Assembly (NCBI GenBank): GCA_035544635.1
Contig: DATKDQ010000065.1
Span: 1 to 15,988 of the forward strand
Direction: 5' to 3'
Origin: DATAFT01 sp035544635
GTDB taxonomy: Bacteria; Acidobacteriota; Thermoanaerobaculia; Multivoradales; Multivoraceae
Length of the DNA stretch: 15,988 bases
The notes under the pieces were generated by a model. That model did no database searches. It was not told where the DNA came from and saw nothing but the letters and a program-made list of their open reading frames with translations. Positions within the stretch are counted from its first letter, which is position 1; each line of letters begins with the position of its first letter. Made by a program: the position numbers and the translations under genes. Below, piece by piece: positions 13,338 through 15,988 of the stretch.

Positions 13338-14186
13338 ATGCCGCAAGCGACCGCATCACGACCGCGCGAGAAGATCTCCGCGATCGTAACCACCTTCAAC
13401 GAGGAGCGCGAGATCGCGGACTGCGTCCGCTCACTCTTGTGGTGCGACGAGATCCTGATCGTCGACTCGTTCTCGAGCGACGGTACGGTCGAGATCCTGC
13501 GCTCGTTCCCGCAGGTGCGCCTGATCCAGCACACCTACTACGGGTCGGCGGCCCAGAAGAACTGGGCGATGGACCGCACCAGCCACGAGTGGATCCTCAT
13601 CTTCGACGCCGACGAGCGCTGCACGCCCGAGCTGCGACGCGAGATCGAGGGGCTGCTCGAGAGCGGTGCGGAGCACTCGAGCTACAGCATCCGCCGGCGC
13701 CTCTTCTTTCTCGGCAGGCACATTCGCTTCTCGGGGTTCCAGCGCGATGTCGTGGTGCGGCTGATCCGGCGCGGCTGCGGCCGCTATCCGAATCGCCGCG
13801 TCCACGCGGACATGATGACGCTGGGCGCGGCGCCGATCCTGCGCAATCCGATGGATCACTACATGGTGCGCGATCTCTCGGAGTACGCGCACCGCGTCTG
13901 CAAGTACGGCGTCTGGGGCGCCGCGCAAGGATGGCGGGAGAACCGGCGATCGGGCATTCTGCAGATGGTCGGTCGCCCCGCGTGGCGGTTCGTACGAACC
14001 TACGTCTTCCAGCTCGGCTTTCTCGACGGGTTCCACGGGCTGGTCTTCTGCGCGCTCCAGGCGTTCGGGACCTTCCTCAAGTGGACCATCCTGTGGGGCT
14101 GGCGGGTGACCGGCCAGCCCCGGTTGCCCGAGTTCGACGAAAGCGAGGAGACCTGGCAGCTCCTCGACCAGCAGAGTGAGTCGTGA
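13338..14186 (+). CDS. WaaE/KdtX-like family 2 glycosyltransferase
   Basis: The 282-residue protein belongs to the GT2 group that includes WaaE/KdtX, which add a beta-1,4-linked glucose to heptose of the lipopolysaccharide inner core. Visible are ISAIVTTFNEEREIADCV at 13-30, EILIVDSFSSDGTVEI, QKNWAMDRTSHEWILIFDADERCTPEL with DAD at 90-92, and the group-typical LGRHIRFSGFQRDVVVRLIR followed by YPNRRVHADM. The C-terminal part (about 215-260) is hydrophobic and probably membrane-associated. ATG 13338 has only a weak AGGG site upstream. It overlaps the next glycosyltransferase by GTGA. Presence suggests an outer-membrane lipopolysaccharide or similar glycolipid; the exact sugar is not shown by sequence. 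Confidence 0.88.
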   Translation: MPQATASRPREKISAIVTTFNEEREIADCVRSLLWCDEILIVDSFSSDGTVEILRSFPQVRLIQHTYYGSAAQKNWAMDRTSHEWILIFDADERCTPELRREIEGLLESGAEHSSYSIRRRLFFLGRHIRFSGFQRDVVVRLIRRGCGRYPNRRVHADMMTLGAAPILRNPMDHYMVRDLSEYAHRVCKYGVWGAAQGWRENRRSGILQMVGRPAWRFVRTYVFQLGFLDGFHGLVFCALQAFGTFLKWTILWGWRVTGQPRLPEFDESEETWQLLDQQSES

Positions 14187-15019
14187 GACAGCTCTCGGTC
14201 ATCCTCAGCACCTACCAGAGCCCGGTGCTGCTCGAGCGCACGCTCCACGGCTATCGGCGGCAGGCGCTCGATGGCTTCGAGATCGTCGTCGCCGACGACG
14301 GCTCCGGCCCCGAGACCGCCGACGTGGTGCGGCGGCTGCGGGCCGAGCTGGGGCTCGATCTCGTTCACGTCTGGCACCAGGATCGAGGGTTCCGCAAGTG
14401 CGAGATCCTGAACCGCGCGATCGAGGAGGCGCGCGGCGACTACCTGGTGTTCTCGGACGGCGACTGCATCCCCTGGTCGGGATTCCTCTCCACCCACGCC
14501 GCGCTCGCGCGCCGCGGCCGCTTCCTGTCGGGCGGCTACTTTCAGATGTCGAGGGAGCTGACCGAGCGGATCACGGTCGAGGACGTGGCCCTGGGGCGGA
14601 TCGAGGACTCGAGATGGCTCCACGGGCGTGGTCTGCCGTCGAGCTGGCGCGTGCGGCGCCTGCGGGTGGGGGGCGCCGCCGCGGCTTGGCTCGATCGGCT
14701 CACCCCCACGCGGCCGAGCTGGAACGGGCACAACTCGTCGGGCTGGAAGGACGACCTGCTGCTGGTCAACGGCTTCGACGAGCGCATGGGCTACGGCGGC
14801 GAGGACCGGGAGCTCGGGGAGCGGCTCGAGATCCTCGGGCGCCGCGGCCTCCAGATCCGTCACCGCGCGATCTGCCTGCACCAGTGGCACGAGCGCGGCT
14901 ACGTGAGCACCCAGGACCTGCGCGAGAACCGGCGGATCCGCCGCGAGACGGCGCGGCGGCGGATCGCCCGCACTCCGTACGGCATCGCGAAGAGCGTGGG
15001 CCTCGGCTCGACGCCCTAG
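14183..15019 (+). CDS. Family 2 glycosyltransferase with galactosyltransferase-type C-terminal region
   Basis: The 278-residue protein starts with a GT-A domain: LSVILSTYQSPVLLERTL at 4-21, FEIVVADDGSGPETADVV at 32-49, HQDRGFRKCEILNRAI at 65-80 and the metal-binding DGD at 92-94. Further on, GHNSSGWKDDLLLVNGFDE and YGGEDRELGERL match the acceptor-side region of beta-galactosyltransferase-like (GT7/GT27-type) C-termini, where the Glu-Asp pair is usually catalytic. The start is GTG 14183; GTGA joins it to the stop of the WaaE-like gene, so the two are co-translated. Both probably act on one cell-surface glycan or lipopolysaccharide core. Donor and acceptor are unknown. Confidence 0.88.
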   Translation: MRQLSVILSTYQSPVLLERTLHGYRRQALDGFEIVVADDGSGPETADVVRRLRAELGLDLVHVWHQDRGFRKCEILNRAIEEARGDYLVFSDGDCIPWSGFLSTHAALARRGRFLSGGYFQMSRELTERITVEDVALGRIEDSRWLHGRGLPSSWRVRRLRVGGAAAAWLDRLTPTRPSWNGHNSSGWKDDLLLVNGFDERMGYGGEDRELGERLEILGRRGLQIRHRAICLHQWHERGYVSTQDLRENRRIRRETARRRIARTPYGIAKSVGLGSTP

Positions 15020-15051
15020 GCGATCGATCCGGTCCGCCGGATCGAATCGCC
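15019..15051 (+). other. Long hairpin just after the glycosyltransferase stop
   Basis: GGCGATCGATCCGG (15019-15032) pairs with CCGGATCG and ATCGCC (15037-15051), with one bulged A, around loop TCCG. The left arm begins at the last base of the stop codon. The sequence after it is CAAAATCAT, with no T-tract rightward, so it is a transcript-end stabiliser or weak terminator. Confidence 0.5.
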
Positions 15052-15052
15052 C

Positions 15053-15107
15053 AAAATCATCAGCTAGCAGCGCGGGGCGATACTGGCTTTCGCCACGCGC
15101 TGCTAGC
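15053..15107 (-). terminator. Leftward terminator of the amidohydrolase gene
   Basis: GCTAGCAGCGCG (15063-15074) and CGCGCTGCTAGC (15096-15107) are a perfect 12-bp inverted repeat, continued by an inner GGCGA/TCGCC stem after one mismatch. On the minus strand the hairpin is followed by TGATGATTTT, as expected of an intrinsic terminator. The right arm contains the amidohydrolase stop codon (15105-15103). Confidence 0.65.
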
Positions 15108-15988
15108 GGCTGGTGCCCACTGCCGGAAACAGGGAGCGGTCGATCCCCGGCACGATCCGGAGCGCGTTCTCGTAGTAGACCTTCCGCAGCACCGCGTCGG
15201 GCAGGTCCAGGCCGTACATCTGCCAGTGGGCGTGGCGCCTCCGGTAGTAGTCGAAGTACTCGTCGGAGGTCTCGAGCACGCGAAAGTAGACCTGGTACTC
15301 GGCCGGCTCGAACGGTCCGTCCTTGCCCATCAATACGCGGTCCTGGTACCGGATCAGGAACGCGCGCGCGGTTCGCGGCTGGCGCCCCAGCTCGGCGAGC
15401 ACCGCCCCCAGCTCGACGTTCACGTTCGGCAGCTCGTCGAGGAGCCGACCCAGCCACCCGAGGTCGTTGCCCAGCCAGCCGAGATGGGCACTGATGAAGG
15501 TCGTCGCCGGGTGCCGACGGAACAGCGCGTGCTGCTCGGCCATGGTCTCCTCGAACGAGGCGAAGCCGGGGTGGTCGCGGCGCCGGTCGGGAAACTCCGC
15601 GAGCTCGAGCCAGCGTTCGTTGAAGCGGTCCCAGGGCTGCCAGAAGGCCGACGGCTCTCCGGTATGAATCAGGACGGGGATCCCGAGCTCGGCACACTTG
15701 CGCCACACTGGGTCGAGCCGCGGATCGTCGGTCGCGACCCGCCTGCCTGAAGCGTCGCGCGTGAACATGCCCAGGTTTTTGAAGATCTTGAGGCCGGCCG
15801 CGCCGTGCTCGCGGACGTCGCGCTCGAGCTGCGCGGCCGCGCGGACGCCCCAGCCCGGATGGTCGATCCCTTCGAAGGAGAGAGTCGCGAAGGTCGCGAA
15901 CCGGGTGGGGTGGCGCCCGCGCGTGGCGGCGACGACACCGCGGAGCCGATCGCCGGACCCGCCCGAGAGGTTCACGATGGCCGCCAGG
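15103..15988 (-). CDS. Metal-dependent amidohydrolase (amidohydrolase_2 / TIM-barrel), N-terminus beyond the window
   Basis: The frame is open from the right edge to TAG at 15105-15103, giving at least 295 residues. The fold resembles the amidohydrolase-2 family of TIM-barrel hydrolases and decarboxylases (PF04909). Visible are AAGLKIFKNLGM, LGIPVLIHTGEPSAFW with a likely metal-binding His, TTFISAHLGWLGNDLGWL with a second His, NVNVELGAVLAELG, and RVLMGKDGPFEP with an Asp in the usual position of the last ligand. VYYENALRIVPG near the end is the typical C-terminal helix. The N-terminal HxH motif is not in view. A GTG at 15975-15973 is in frame, but the residues before it (LAAI) still look like coding sequence, so the true start is outside. 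The substrate is unknown. It is convergent with the glycosyltransferase operon. Confidence 0.85.
   Translation of the reverse strand, partial: LAAIVNLSGGSGDRLRGVVAATRGRHPTRFATFATLSFEGIDHPGWGVRAAAQLERDVREHGAAGLKIFKNLGMFTRDASGRRVATDDPRLDPVWRKCAELGIPVLIHTGEPSAFWQPWDRFNERWLELAEFPDRRRDHPGFASFEETMAEQHALFRRHPATTFISAHLGWLGNDLGWLGRLLDELPNVNVELGAVLAELGRQPRTARAFLIRYQDRVLMGKDGPFEPAEYQVYFRVLETSDEYFDYYRRRHAHWQMYGLDLPDAVLRKVYYENALRIVPGIDRSLFPAVGTSR

Overview
The window is GC-rich bacterial chromosome with tightly packed genes, short overlaps (ATGA/GTGA) and strong G/C third-position bias. The mix of genes suggests an Acidobacteriota-like or deltaproteobacterial-like organism: a UvrA paralog of the kind with a 'YKMHVRVLLSRYR' segment, a cyanobacterial-type glutamate-cysteine ligase, tandem GAPDH paralogs, and a winged-helix regulator paired with a small membrane protein. 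Phylum placement is inference from family resemblance only. No rRNA, tRNA, CRISPR array, transposase or phage gene was seen.

Layout. (1) 1-54 is the tail of an upstream gene. (2) 84-6571, rightward: a UvrA-family ATPase, cyanobacterial-type GshA, S-(hydroxymethyl)glutathione dehydrogenase (FrmA type) and S-formylglutathione hydrolase. The last three make and use glutathione for formaldehyde oxidation. (3) 6700-8765, leftward: a divergent GAPDH paralog followed by a canonical GAPDH, joined by an ATGA overlap. (4) 8887-9567, rightward: a family 2 glycosyltransferase. (5) 9619-11426, leftward: a six-helix membrane protein, a winged-helix regulator and undecaprenyl diphosphate synthase, all overlapping. 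(6) 11427-11756: divergent promoters, an AT-rich inverted repeat, and a short rightward transcript candidate that ends in a strong intrinsic terminator before the next gene. (7) 11757-15019, rightward: a MATE transporter and two glycosyltransferases, the first WaaE-like, overlapping by GTGA. (8) 15103-15988, leftward and cut by the window edge: an amidohydrolase.

The most unusual structure is a dispersed repeat of about 63 bp. Each unit has a 14-bp block (GCCGTCCGCGGCGC) followed by a short palindrome. Two tandem units lie at 99-224, in frame inside the N-terminus of the UvrA-family gene. Two more lie in the opposite orientation at 4418-4542, between gshA and frmA. The palindrome arms differ between loci, but both arms changed together, so pairing is kept. 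One arm overlaps the gshA stop codon in a perfect 18-bp hairpin. Because 63 is a multiple of three and the upstream units are open in frame, they encode a 21-residue peptide repeat, in the manner of protein-coding palindromic elements. The second item of interest is the putative small RNA or attenuated leader at about 11532-11694.

Functionally the window combines DNA repair, thiol and formaldehyde metabolism, glycolysis, and cell-envelope synthesis (undecaprenyl phosphate carrier and glycosyltransferases).
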